Source of the DNA: Ignavibacteria bacterium
GTDB lineage: Bacteria > Bacteroidota > Ignavibacteria > Ignavibacteriales > Ignavibacteriaceae
Assembly (NCBI GenBank): GCA_030693705.1
Contig: JAUYAB010000078.1
Location: 1 to 64,000 of the forward strand
Direction: 5' to 3'
DNA length: 64,000 nt
Shown here piece by piece: positions 55,422 through 64,000 of this stretch (position 1 is its first letter; each line of letters opens with the position of its first letter). Under the pieces are notes generated by a model, which searched no databases, had not been told where the DNA came from, and worked only from the letters and a program-made list of their open reading frames with translations. Both the position numbers and the translations under genes were made by a program.

Positions 55422-56213
55422 ATGAAATTCTATGCTCATCTTTTTGTTGTTACTTTTATTTTCTTTCTCGTACTTACCGGTTGTAAGAAAAATGATGATG
55501 TAACCGATCCGGGAACAACTACAGAAACACTTTCCGATGACGAAGTGGCAGACGCTGTTGCAAAATCATTGGTTTCAGGTGAAAGCGGCTGCGGACTTAC
55601 CGGAGTCGTTAATATTTCAGCGGAAAACTCAAACGGTACAGTTTTAACTCTGCAACCAAATAATCTTAACGCTCCCAATATTGATTCCACCATTCACAAA
55701 ACAGGCAACACAACCTATGCAACTTATGATTACTACCTTTCTTTGAAAATTCGTTTTATAAAAAAGGGACAGGAATATCTAATTTATCCGCCTACCTGTG
55801 ATACCGCAAAAGTAAATATCATGGCGTATGGCAGCGTTACGGCAAAAACCGGAAGATATTCTTATCATGATTCCACTTATCTAAGCAACACTTATTTATC
55901 AGGCATTTCTCCATCGTCTGATACGATAACTTTAAGTGGTATTGCTTACTATTTCAGTACCTTTACCGTTACGGCAACAAATAAGACTTACACGCTGGCA
56001 ACGATGATGACCTTTACTTCATTGAAAGCGCCGAAATCAACCAATCAAATTTCAAGCGGTACGGTAACCGTTGCTTTGGAAGCTACGCTGAAATCCGGTA
56101 AAAAAGTTAACTATACGGGAACGATTACTTTTATTGGAAATCAAACTGCCACATTAACTTTTAATGGCAAAACATATACTATCAATTTGAATTCAGGTTC
56201 CGTTACTGTGTAA
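55422..56213 (+). CDS. Lipoprotein of unknown function
   Basis: 263 residues from the ATG, which has AAAGGG just upstream; a TTG five codons earlier is less likely. The signal peptide has a lipobox at LVLTGC with the lipid Cys near residue 19. The mature protein is Thr/Ser/Asn-rich and probably beta-structured. It contains two Cys residues, in ESGCGLTG and PPTCDTAK, that could form a disulfide. No family recognised. Confidence 0.75.
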   Translation: MKFYAHLFVVTFIFFLVLTGCKKNDDVTDPGTTTETLSDDEVADAVAKSLVSGESGCGLTGVVNISAENSNGTVLTLQPNNLNAPNIDSTIHKTGNTTYATYDYYLSLKIRFIKKGQEYLIYPPTCDTAKVNIMAYGSVTAKTGRYSYHDSTYLSNTYLSGISPSSDTITLSGIAYYFSTFTVTATNKTYTLATMMTFTSLKAPKSTNQISSGTVTVALEATLKSGKKVNYTGTITFIGNQTATLTFNGKTYTINLNSGSVTV

Positions 56214-56245
56214 CTCATGGTGATCCGGTTCTGATGAAAACTCAT

Positions 56246-56360
56246 CTTAATCGTAATCGTAATCTTACTCGTTTTTAGATAGCTAATGCAGATTCAGCCA
56301 AAGGCTGACAGGTAAGAAAAAGATTATGATTACGATTAAGACATCAATTCCGTTTTTTGC
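56246..56360 (+). repeat. Dispersed repeat, copy B (inverted relative to copy A at 24201-24304)
   Basis: It begins CTTAATCGTAATCGTAATC, holds the core AGCTAATGCAGATTCAGCC, then AGATTATGATTACGATTAAG, and ends near CCGTTTTTTGC. Base-by-base reading shows strong similarity to copy A over its full length. The inverted AATC/GATT-rich ends imply a palindromic non-autonomous element. It lies between the lipoprotein and Yip1 genes. Confidence 0.75.
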
Positions 56361-56408
56361 GTAGCGTAAGTGTGTAATTATTTAATAAACATAAAGGAAA
56401 AAGAAAAC

Positions 56409-57233
56409 ATGAGCGAATTCGAGAATCAACCACAAAGCGAGCAAGTTCCTATTGAAGAACAAGAACCGGAATTAAGTCATTCCGATAAACTTGTGGGAGT
56501 TTTTTCAGAACCGGGGAAAACATTTGCAAGCATCGCCAAATTTCCGATCAAAACAATTGACTGGCTGCTTCCCGTTTTAGCAATGTTTGTAGTCGTTATC
56601 ATTTCTCAAATTATCATGATGGGCAATCCTCAGATAAAAGCTGAGATGAAACAGAAACAGATGGAGCCAATTGAAAAACAGCTTCAAGAGCAGGTTGATA
56701 AAGGAACTATAACAAAACAGCAAGCCGAAGAACAAATGCAAACCATGGAAGATCAGATGGATAAAATGGGTGGTACGATTGGTAAAGTTTTTATGGCTAT
56801 CAGTATTCTGGTTATCGGTTTTATCGCTTATTTGGTTATCGCCGGCTTCTATTTCTTGGTGATAAAATTTATTTTTAAAGCGGATGGGACATACAAGCAT
56901 GTATTGGTAACAACCGGATTAACCAGTTACATCGGTATTATCAGCATGGTGCTCGTAACTATCTTTGCATTGTTTACCGGAAAAATGGCGCGTGATGTTT
57001 CTGCGGCAACTTTATTCTCTGTTGATGCGAAAACATTTGTCGGTTTTCTCCTTGCAAAATTGGATGTCTTCTCAATATGGATGTACTTTGTTATAGCGTT
57101 GGGAATGACAAAACTTTTTAATGCAGGTGATTCTAAAAAATACTACTATTTTATATTCGGCACATGGATAGTATGGAGTTTCATCGTCTTCTTCTTGATG
57201 AAATCAATTCCCTTCCTACAAAACTTTGCTTAA
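56409..57233 (+). CDS. Yip1-family integral membrane protein
   Basis: 274 residues from MSEFENQP; the ATG has AAAGGA upstream, while the frame extends 13 codons to a GTG with no ribosome site. A hydrophilic Gln/Glu-rich N-terminus leads to SEPGKTFASIAKFPIKTIDW, the usual Yip1 start. One membrane helix, then a Lys/Gln-rich coiled loop (about 85-125), then four more helices follow. Members in Bacteroidota have no defined role. Confidence 0.8.
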   Translation: MSEFENQPQSEQVPIEEQEPELSHSDKLVGVFSEPGKTFASIAKFPIKTIDWLLPVLAMFVVVIISQIIMMGNPQIKAEMKQKQMEPIEKQLQEQVDKGTITKQQAEEQMQTMEDQMDKMGGTIGKVFMAISILVIGFIAYLVIAGFYFLVIKFIFKADGTYKHVLVTTGLTSYIGIISMVLVTIFALFTGKMARDVSAATLFSVDAKTFVGFLLAKLDVFSIWMYFVIALGMTKLFNAGDSKKYYYFIFGTWIVWSFIVFFLMKSIPFLQNFA

Positions 57234-57246
57234 CAATTCCTAAATG

Positions 57247-57285
57247 ATGAATGCAGAATAAACGTTTAATTTATTCTGCATTCAT
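57247..57285. terminator. Strong hairpin between convergent genes
   Basis: ATGAATGCAGAATAAA (57247-57262) and TTTATTCTGCATTCAT (57270-57285) form a perfect 16-bp stem with a seven-base loop. It sits between the Yip1 gene and the convergent PKD gene and should end transcription from both sides. No long T run follows on either strand. Confidence 0.6.
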
Positions 57286-57316
57286 GTTTAACAAGCACGC
57301 GGCAAATCGTTTATTC

Positions 57317-60300
57317 TTATTCAATGTTTACTGTAAGCGTATCGATAGCAGAGTTGTTTGACAAACCGGTGTTGTCTATAACTTTAAGTTCAACTTTGTA
57401 AACACCGGGTTTTTCAAAAACATGGCTACACTCAATCCCTTCTTTCGTTGTCCCATCTTCAAACCGCCAGATGTATTTTGATATCGCACCATCGGGATCG
57501 GATGATTTGTCTGCTCTGAGTTTTACCGGTTTGTTGGCAAAACCGTTAATCGATTTTTCGGTTACGGCAACCGGCTGAGCATTTACAAAGATCTGCTTTT
57601 TGTAAAATGAACCGTTACAACTTGATGCAGAAGATGTACTTATTGTAAGCATGACGGTATATTTGCCCGGTTTGGCAAATGAATGCGTTGCGTTTTGAAG
57701 TTGCGCAGAAGTGCCGTCCCCAAAGTCCCATCTATACCCGGTAATCGAAAATCCTTTTGCGATTGAAGAAGAAGCGTCAAACGAAATATTCTCGTTTGTG
57801 GCAGCGCTATCAAGGCTTATGTAATTGGCGATTGGAGATTCAATTGCGGATACAATTAATTCATCGGCGCTGGTATTATCGCATTGCCCGACTTGCTCAC
57901 CGGTTATAGTAAGAAGCGCTTTATAAACTCCCGGTTCTTTATAAACATGCGCGATTTTCTCACCGCTTCCGGTGTTGCCATCACCAAAATCCCAAAAGAA
58001 TCCGTTTACGATGCCGTCTGAATCTGTAGATTTGCCGCCGTCAAACTCAACCGGTGAGCCGGCACAAACTGTCTTATCGGCGCCGGCAATTGCTACGGGA
58101 GATTCAGCCACGGTAATAATTTTTGTAGCGATTCCGTAATTGCATTCAAGTCCCGAATTATCAACTACTTTTAATTTTGCCTGATAGACGCCTCCTTTTT
58201 TGAAAGCTTTCGTAACGATTTGACCTTCAGCGGTTGAGCTGTCACCGAAATCCCAATAATATTTAAGCTGTCCGCCTTCAGGATCGTATGAAGCGGAGGC
58301 ATCAAAACTTATTACTTCTCCGCCGCATGCAATTACATCCGGACCGGCATTAGCTGCCGGCGGAGCGTTAATCTCAAGAACGCTGAAAGCTTGAGCAGTT
58401 GAATTACTTAATCCATGTTGATCATCCACGGTTAGAATGATCGGATACTTGCCGGGTTTCTTAAAAATGTTGTTTACTTTTTCACCTTCTATTTTTGGAA
58501 AATCAGCGCCAAAGTTCCACGAATAGATCAGCTTATCCCTATCGTTATCGGTTGAAGTGGATGCGTCAAAATTAACGATCAGATCGCAAGTGCTTGCAAT
58601 ATGATTAATTCTTGCTACCGGAGCCGTATTTACAAAAACGGAAGCGGTATCAACTCCAATATTATTTGAAACGTTCATATTATCCTTTACTGTTAGAATT
58701 GCCAGATAAAGTCCCGGCTCGGTAAATTTTCTTTTTACCTGAGCTTTATCGGCTGAGGACTTTCCATCGCTGAAAGACCATTGATAAGAGACAATTTGAC
58801 CGTCGTTATCAAACGAATGTGAACCGTCGAACGTTAACTCTTCGTTAGGAGCGCACTGTTGGTCAATTCCGGCTTTCGCTATTGGTCGATCATTCACCGT
58901 TACAATTAATTGATCTGAATCTAAAGCTTCGGGATGACCCGATTCATCTTTGACCGTAAGCTCAACCGTATATTTACCCGGCTTGCTAAAGATATATTCC
59001 GCATTTATCTGATCCGAGAAAGGTTTGCCGTCAACAGTCCATTGATATTCATTTATTTTTCCATCGGGATCAACTGATCTTGATGCAGAGAATCTCGCTG
59101 TTTCGTTTTGCGCTATTAAGATATCGGATCCGGCATCGGCAACCGGAATCGCATTTATCTTTACCTGAAACTCTGTTGAGGTTTGCGCGTTACTCAGACC
59201 GGAATTATCGGTAACCGTAAGTCTAACCTTAAAAATTCCCGGAGATTTATACGTGTGTATAGTCTTAATATCATTGCTTGAAGAGCCGTCGCCAAAGTCC
59301 CAGAAAAATTTTATTATCTGTCCGTCACTGTCGGTTGATTTTGAAGCATCAAAACTAATTTCTCTCTTTGTTGAATAAATATCACCGCCACCGATAGCAA
59401 CCGGAGGAGCATTAACCCGAACGGTTTTTACAACTGATGTAGTTGAAGTTAATGTTCCCGAATTATCAGTAACCGTAAGTTTCACTTCATAAGTGCCGGG
59501 TTTAGCATAGGAATGTTCATTCTTAATTCCGGAAGCCGTAGCGCCATCTCCGAAATCCCATTGGTAAGAAATAATAGTGCCGTCCGGATCGGAAGACTGA
59601 AAAGCATCAAACAAATCAGTTTGTGAAATTGCCAGATAAGCATCTTTTCCGGCATTTGCTATAGGAGGCGCATTAACAATAATTTTTAGTTTCGCAATGG
59701 CAGAACTATTTGAGACCGCAGCATTATCTGTAACTTTAAGTGATACATCATAACTTCCCGGTTTATTAAATTCATGTTCTGCTTTCGCTCGGGTTGAGCG
59801 TGAGCCATCTCCGAAATCCCATTCGTAATTAACGATCTCACCGTCTTTATCGCTGCTGTTTGAAGCGTCAAATGCAATCTTTTCGTTAACGGCAATAGTT
59901 CTATTTTCTCCCGGTACTGCCGTTGGGCGTGCATTTACCCAAACAAGTAGTGAATCCTTGTTAAAGTTACATGGTGAAATTGAATTATCTTGAACCGTGA
60001 GCATTACGGAATATTTCCCCGGAAGTGTGTAAGTGTGTGTTATCGTCTTCCCAAGTCCTTCTTTGCCATCGCCAAAATTCCATGAATAGAGTTTAATATT
60101 ACCATCGTTATCATAAGAGGCGGAAGCATTAAAGTTTACGGTCTCGTTTGGTGCAGCGGTAATATTATTTCCTGCTTTTGCTACCGGTTGATCGTTTATG
60201 GTTACAGTGAAATTAGTGATAACGCTATTTTCAATTTGTCCGGAACCATCGCGTGCGATTAATTCTACATCGTACGTTCCCGGTCCTGCAAACTGACGAA

Positions 60301-61351
60301 TTACCTTGCATCCATTATCAATTTTCCCATCGTTGAATTTCCAAAAAAATTCAATCGGATCATTTTCTTTGTCAAAACTTGAACAACCGTTCAGCTCAAC
60401 AGAAACGCAATCGGGAAGGTATTGTTCGTGATGATTAATCACCGGTCTGGTATTTTCTCCAGGTACTTCCACGGGGAGTTCGATAGGAATTGGATTGTTC
60501 TTTGAATCGGTTACGTAAAAAGCTACATCATTAATAATTTTGCCGCCGGGTCCAAATTGAATTGCACACTTTTTGTTTAACTCATAAGGTTTTAAAGTAA
60601 CAGTCTGTTTGAACCATTGCCCGTTTTCGGAGGAACTTAAAACTATTCCTGAACGAAAAGGAGTTTGAAGTAAAAGCCCCGTTCCATCTCCATCAAAATT
60701 ATGAAGTACAATTACGGAATCGTTCCCTGGAGACATGAATTTTAACTGCACGGCTTTTTGATGAATAAGCAGCCTTATTGTTGGAGCATAAGAAAATATT
60801 TGAAGTCCTTCAACAGGAAGATTTTCCGAAATGGAATTGCTTACGGCGACATCAAAAACGTTTGCGTCATTGCCTTCTCTACCTTTAACAACCAACTTGA
60901 AGTAATAATAGTTATCAATCAGTTCTCCCTGTTGTGGTGTAAAGTTCGAAAGCGGGAACCAATAATTATCCAAAAGTCCGTTCCAGCTTGCAACCATCTC
61001 TTTTATTAATGTACCGCTGAAAGGTTCAACCGGGTGTTCGGCTGGAATGAGATTACTTTCGTTTGAAAACACTCCGGCGCCCCCGTAAAACGCAAAAGAT
61101 GTTTTTGTGTTCCACTCGCCCCAGCTCTGGTCAAGACCTTTGCCGCAGTCTATGTCAAATATTTTTAGATAAAGTTGTTCGGAAACCGACTTAGGAATTT
61201 TAATAAAAAATATCTGATATGAGTTTGGATCTCCCTCTTCGCGGTTCGCTTCCGAACCATAATTAACAAATAACGATTTTTGCTGAGGAAACAGAGCCGT
61301 ACTTAATAACGCTATCAAGACAAACAAAAATTTTGTGCTTAGTTTTTTCAT
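57317..61351 (-). CDS. Exported multi-PKD-repeat protein
   Basis: About 1344 residues from the ATG at 61351, which begins a signal peptide (KKLSTKFLFVLIALLSTALF, ending PQQ). The frame runs 20 codons further into the upstream gene, but these are less signal-like. After a beta-rich N-terminal domain (about 25-310), twelve PKD-type repeats follow, recognised by W-x-F-x-D-G motifs such as YSWNFGDGKEG, YEWDFGDGSRS and FFWDFGDGNTG. Two are degenerate (YQWTVDGKPF, YSWNFGADFP). PKD domains are extracellular spacers. No type IX sorting motif appears at the C-terminus (DTLTVNIE). It starts one base after the LysM/FecR gene stop, so both are made together. Confidence 0.88.
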   Translation of the reverse strand: MKKLSTKFLFVLIALLSTALFPQQKSLFVNYGSEANREEGDPNSYQIFFIKIPKSVSEQLYLKIFDIDCGKGLDQSWGEWNTKTSFAFYGGAGVFSNESNLIPAEHPVEPFSGTLIKEMVASWNGLLDNYWFPLSNFTPQQGELIDNYYYFKLVVKGREGNDANVFDVAVSNSISENLPVEGLQIFSYAPTIRLLIHQKAVQLKFMSPGNDSVIVLHNFDGDGTGLLLQTPFRSGIVLSSSENGQWFKQTVTLKPYELNKKCAIQFGPGGKIINDVAFYVTDSKNNPIPIELPVEVPGENTRPVINHHEQYLPDCVSVELNGCSSFDKENDPIEFFWKFNDGKIDNGCKVIRQFAGPGTYDVELIARDGSGQIENSVITNFTVTINDQPVAKAGNNITAAPNETVNFNASASYDNDGNIKLYSWNFGDGKEGLGKTITHTYTLPGKYSVMLTVQDNSISPCNFNKDSLLVWVNARPTAVPGENRTIAVNEKIAFDASNSSDKDGEIVNYEWDFGDGSRSTRAKAEHEFNKPGSYDVSLKVTDNAAVSNSSAIAKLKIIVNAPPIANAGKDAYLAISQTDLFDAFQSSDPDGTIISYQWDFGDGATASGIKNEHSYAKPGTYEVKLTVTDNSGTLTSTTSVVKTVRVNAPPVAIGGGDIYSTKREISFDASKSTDSDGQIIKFFWDFGDGSSSNDIKTIHTYKSPGIFKVRLTVTDNSGLSNAQTSTEFQVKINAIPVADAGSDILIAQNETARFSASRSVDPDGKINEYQWTVDGKPFSDQINAEYIFSKPGKYTVELTVKDESGHPEALDSDQLIVTVNDRPIAKAGIDQQCAPNEELTFDGSHSFDNDGQIVSYQWSFSDGKSSADKAQVKRKFTEPGLYLAILTVKDNMNVSNNIGVDTASVFVNTAPVARINHIASTCDLIVNFDASTSTDNDRDKLIYSWNFGADFPKIEGEKVNNIFKKPGKYPIILTVDDQHGLSNSTAQAFSVLEINAPPAANAGPDVIACGGEVISFDASASYDPEGGQLKYYWDFGDSSTAEGQIVTKAFKKGGVYQAKLKVVDNSGLECNYGIATKIITVAESPVAIAGADKTVCAGSPVEFDGGKSTDSDGIVNGFFWDFGDGNTGSGEKIAHVYKEPGVYKALLTITGEQVGQCDNTSADELIVSAIESPIANYISLDSAATNENISFDASSSIAKGFSITGYRWDFGDGTSAQLQNATHSFAKPGKYTVMLTISTSSASSCNGSFYKKQIFVNAQPVAVTEKSINGFANKPVKLRADKSSDPDGAISKYIWRFEDGTTKEGIECSHVFEKPGVYKVELKVIDNTGLSNNSAIDTLTVNIE

Positions 61352-61352
61352 A

Positions 61353-63698
61353 TTAAAACCTAATTGGTTTTTGAATTTCATATTCTTTTTTATTCCCAAG
61401 TTGATCTTCAAGAATAAATGATTTCAACACGAGTTCTTTTATATTTCCTTCTACCAGCGATAAATCAACGTTGTACTGCATGGTTGACTCGTTTAATTTC
61501 ATGATAAAGGATTTATCTTCTCCATCCGATTTAAGTATAGCGACAGCCGTTTTCTTGAGTTCAGATTCATCTTTTGCCGTCAAACTTAACTGAAGAAAAA
61601 TGACATCTTTTTTGTTTTCAGCTTTTACGCTATTCGCAACAAGTCCCGGAGGATTTTGATCAAGAAATATTTTTTGCTTTAATACATTTCCCTTAGCGTT
61701 CATCTCTCCGGCAAACGTAATACTGTTCATCCCTTGAGAAAGAGTTAGTGATTTGCTGAATCCGCCATTCTGAATTGGTGTTTCTTCATTATTAATAAAA
61801 AGTCTGTCGGAATTTATTATCGTTCCTTCGAGCTGTAATTGAGTTTGATTTGTGCGTTGAGGTAAAGGATTTTTAAATTGAATAACGGGAGTAATTTGTT
61901 TCACCAATAACTGAATATCCTGCGTTCTGATAAAGCCTGCCGGAGTTGTAATTGTTAATTCAATATTTTCTTCCGTTCTTATTATTTCCGTATGAATATT
62001 GAATGCTCCAACGGTGTCTGCATACGAAACGGTTTTCTGACCACTGCTGCTTTTGATCAATATTTCTGATAGCGGGCGAGTAAGACCCGATAGATTTGCT
62101 TTTTTCGAGGTTAAAATAAATGATTCGACCGGCGCTGAAAGTTCCCTGTTTTCAATGTAAAGTTTAACATCGGGGTTCAGTTCACATATTACCTTTCTGA
62201 TGTATCCGGTTTCATTCAAAGCCTTATCTGTAACAGTAAAAGAAATTTTATTAATACCTTCATTAAGTTCAATCAGCTCTTTGAAGGCGCCATTGGCATC
62301 GGCGATAATCACCCGGTCATTTATTTTTACCGGAAGGTCGGGTTCGGTTTCGCCTTTTACAACAAGTTCTTTTTTCTTTGTAATAAAATAATCAGACGGA
62401 CTATTGATGATAAGATATGGTTTATTCTTATCCTTTATTATGGTGAAGTAATTGTATTTTCCAAATTTTCCGGGAAATCCCGCATCGTCTATTGCGGCGA
62501 TATGCCAGTAATAAACTCCCGGGTTGAGTGAACTCATTTCAATTTTGGTATCGCTAACTGTTTTATTTATACTTTCTATTTTCTTGAAACGTGTATCCGA
62601 AGCAATTTCAAACCAGTAATATTTTGCTCCCGTAACAGAATTCCATTTGAATTGTATTTTGTTTGTGTAGAAGACGGATTGATTTGACGGTTCTACTAAT
62701 CCCGGAGGCGCTAACAAATCTTTCGGTTGAGAAGGCACGCCGGAAGTTGGAACAATCGAACCCTGATTTTCCTTTACTACTACCGAAGTGTTTTTTGCCG
62801 TTAACTCTATCTCACCTTCATAATTAGCAACCTTAGTGTTCTGTTCGTTTTTTTCTACCCAAAAGCTGCGAGACTTAATGTTGGCTTTCAATCCGGGAAC
62901 ATCAATATCAAATTTTTTCTTTGGATTTTGAAGAAGGTAGGCAAACGCATCTCCTTTAACAAGTTTAACCGTTGATTCGGTTTTCTTTTTTAGAAGATCG
63001 ATTCTTGATTTCTGGATTACCGCCTGTGAATTTTCGTTCAGTCGAATTCGGCTTAGGTCATAGAATGTAATCTCAGCCAAAGAACTGGAAAGTGTTCTTG
63101 CCCTGTCTTGTTCAAATAGTTTTGCGTAAAGATCGGCGTCCGACCAGATCGGTTCAATTGCTGCTTTCTTCTGAACATCTCCCTTTTTAAAAGTGATGGT
63201 AGCGTCTGAAGTTTTATTTCGCTTTAATGTAGTCTGTTCAAACACTTTTAGAGCAATTCCTGCGGATTCATCTGCAAAATCGGAAGCATCTTTTAATCTT
63301 GCATTATTTTTAGCTGCCTTTGATTTTTCCAAAATATCTATCGCTTTTTTAAGATCGTTCTCAAAAAAAACTTTTGCGCCGGCGTCCGTGGCTTTTTCAA
63401 TTGCATCGTTAGCTTTAGCTGTTTTTTGTAAAAGAGAAGCGTAAAGTCCGGCTGGTATTTTTAAGACTGCCCCATCTTTTATCTGAAGAGGAGATTCAAG
63501 GTTATTGTAGGTTAAAATCAATTTCCACTGGTTCGGATCACCAAAGTATTTTTGCGATAGTTCCCGTAAGCCTTCTTTGCCGGTAATTTTTACTTCTAAA
63601 AAATCCTTGTTTTGCGGATAGAGTTGTACGGAATAAAACATGAGTACAACGGCAATGACGTTCCGTAGTTCCGTCTTATTTTTTTTTGAATAATTCAT
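61353..63698 (-). CDS. Exported LysM/FecR-domain protein with cell-wall binding
   Basis: 781 residues from the ATG at 63698. The signal peptide (about 1-30) ends near LYPQNK. A LysM-like segment (GKEGLRELSQKYFGDPNQWK, then NNLESPLQIKDGAVLKIPAG) binds peptidoglycan. A helical region covers about 80-145. A FecR-like beta domain (ITFYDLSRIRLNENSQAVIQ, then VKLVKGDAFAYLL) covers about 165-300. Further Ig-like domains include LVEPSNQSVFYTNKIQFKWN. FecR domains without a sigma gene usually serve as structural or scaffold modules. It is co-encoded with the giant PKD protein downstream. Confidence 0.85.
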   Translation of the reverse strand: MNYSKKNKTELRNVIAVVLMFYSVQLYPQNKDFLEVKITGKEGLRELSQKYFGDPNQWKLILTYNNLESPLQIKDGAVLKIPAGLYASLLQKTAKANDAIEKATDAGAKVFFENDLKKAIDILEKSKAAKNNARLKDASDFADESAGIALKVFEQTTLKRNKTSDATITFKKGDVQKKAAIEPIWSDADLYAKLFEQDRARTLSSSLAEITFYDLSRIRLNENSQAVIQKSRIDLLKKKTESTVKLVKGDAFAYLLQNPKKKFDIDVPGLKANIKSRSFWVEKNEQNTKVANYEGEIELTAKNTSVVVKENQGSIVPTSGVPSQPKDLLAPPGLVEPSNQSVFYTNKIQFKWNSVTGAKYYWFEIASDTRFKKIESINKTVSDTKIEMSSLNPGVYYWHIAAIDDAGFPGKFGKYNYFTIIKDKNKPYLIINSPSDYFITKKKELVVKGETEPDLPVKINDRVIIADANGAFKELIELNEGINKISFTVTDKALNETGYIRKVICELNPDVKLYIENRELSAPVESFILTSKKANLSGLTRPLSEILIKSSSGQKTVSYADTVGAFNIHTEIIRTEENIELTITTPAGFIRTQDIQLLVKQITPVIQFKNPLPQRTNQTQLQLEGTIINSDRLFINNEETPIQNGGFSKSLTLSQGMNSITFAGEMNAKGNVLKQKIFLDQNPPGLVANSVKAENKKDVIFLQLSLTAKDESELKKTAVAILKSDGEDKSFIMKLNESTMQYNVDLSLVEGNIKELVLKSFILEDQLGNKKEYEIQKPIRF

Positions 63699-63886
63699 GA
63701 GCAAATAAATTATTAATTAAAAGTGATTTTACCCTTCTGAAATATTTTGTCTTACGAAATGTGTCAATCAAAACTCTACTAAAAATAGTTAAAACATCTA
63801 AAAAAACAAACGACACCTTAAAAACAAACCGGGATTGGAAGCCATCAATCGGAATTCATTTCATCCGGTAATAAACGTCTCATAAT

Positions 63887-64000
63887 TTAAATTGAGAAAA
63901 TTTCATCATCATCAGGGTGTTCACACTTAGTATCAATTGGAAACATTACGATGAATTCAGCGCCCTTGTTTACTTCACTCTTCAACTCAATTTTTGAACC
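63887..64000 (-). CDS. Partial sensor histidine kinase (C-terminal end)
   Basis: Only the last 37 codons are in the window. They read KIELKSEVNKGAEFIVMFPI, followed by an acidic tail ending DDDEIFSI. The segment matches the last strands of the HATPase domain (the SEVGKGAEF-type motif). It runs off the end of the window, and the rest of the kinase must lie to the right. The 188-base gap to the LysM/FecR gene would hold that gene's promoter. Confidence 0.7.
   Translation of the reverse strand, partial: GSKIELKSEVNKGAEFIVMFPIDTKCEHPDDDEIFSI

Overview
The window is about 64 kb of an AT-rich bacterial chromosome, most likely from an Ignavibacteria-type member of the Bacteroidota/Chlorobiota group (inference). 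The evidence is a type IX secretion C-terminal domain with the YPNPFNP motif, SpoIIE and propeller-type signalling proteins, CarboxypepD_reg/OMP_b-brl_3 outer membrane proteins, frequent TTG/GTG starts, and one clear Bacteroidota-type promoter (TTTG, 20 bases, TAGTTTTG) before a peptidase gene. No rRNA, tRNA, CRISPR array, complete insertion sequence or phage gene was seen.

Layout. 0.1-11.7 kb (minus strand): a secreted FG-GAP protein with a CheY-like regulator, a secreted Asp-box protein, and a propeller histidine kinase with its LuxR-type regulator. 11.8-16.1 kb (minus): a glycosyltransferase overlapping miaA, then a cNMP-binding/GAF/ATPase signalling protein that has lost its phospho-acceptor histidine. 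16.2-18.3 kb (plus): a DNA glycosylase, an ECF sigma factor with its zinc-finger anti-sigma, an FmdB zinc ribbon and a rhodanese. 18.3-19.0 kb is non-coding: a palindromic mobile-type element and an array of about 17 degenerate 21-bp repeats. 19.0-26.7 kb (minus): two tandem paralogous outer membrane beta-barrel proteins, then two repeat elements, then a 7TM SpoIIE phosphatase.

26.7-37.1 kb (plus) is the DNA replication and topology block: a small lipoprotein, dnaN, recF, a DUF721 gene, gyrB, an MNT/HEPN toxin-antitoxin pair, gyrA, a dehydratase and corA. 37.1-41.8 kb (minus): glgA, hemB, a secreted alpha/beta hydrolase and a thioesterase. 41.9-45.6 kb (plus): oligopeptidase B, hemH and a second toxin-antitoxin pair. 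45.6-50.4 kb (minus): a YpdA-like flavoprotein, mfd, and an antitoxin followed by a toxin remnant. 50.5-55.1 kb: a PflX-type radical SAM gene converging on MEMO, AMMECR1, DUF4905 and tryptophanase genes. 55.4-57.2 kb (plus): a lipoprotein and a Yip1-like membrane protein. 57.3-64.0 kb (minus): a twelve-repeat PKD protein, a LysM/FecR protein and the end of a sensor kinase.

Most of the window is core metabolism, information processing and envelope signalling. The unusual parts are the intergenic repeats, the toxin-antitoxin pair between the gyrase subunits, the histidine-less kinase and the MEMO/AMMECR1/radical SAM/tryptophanase neighbourhood.
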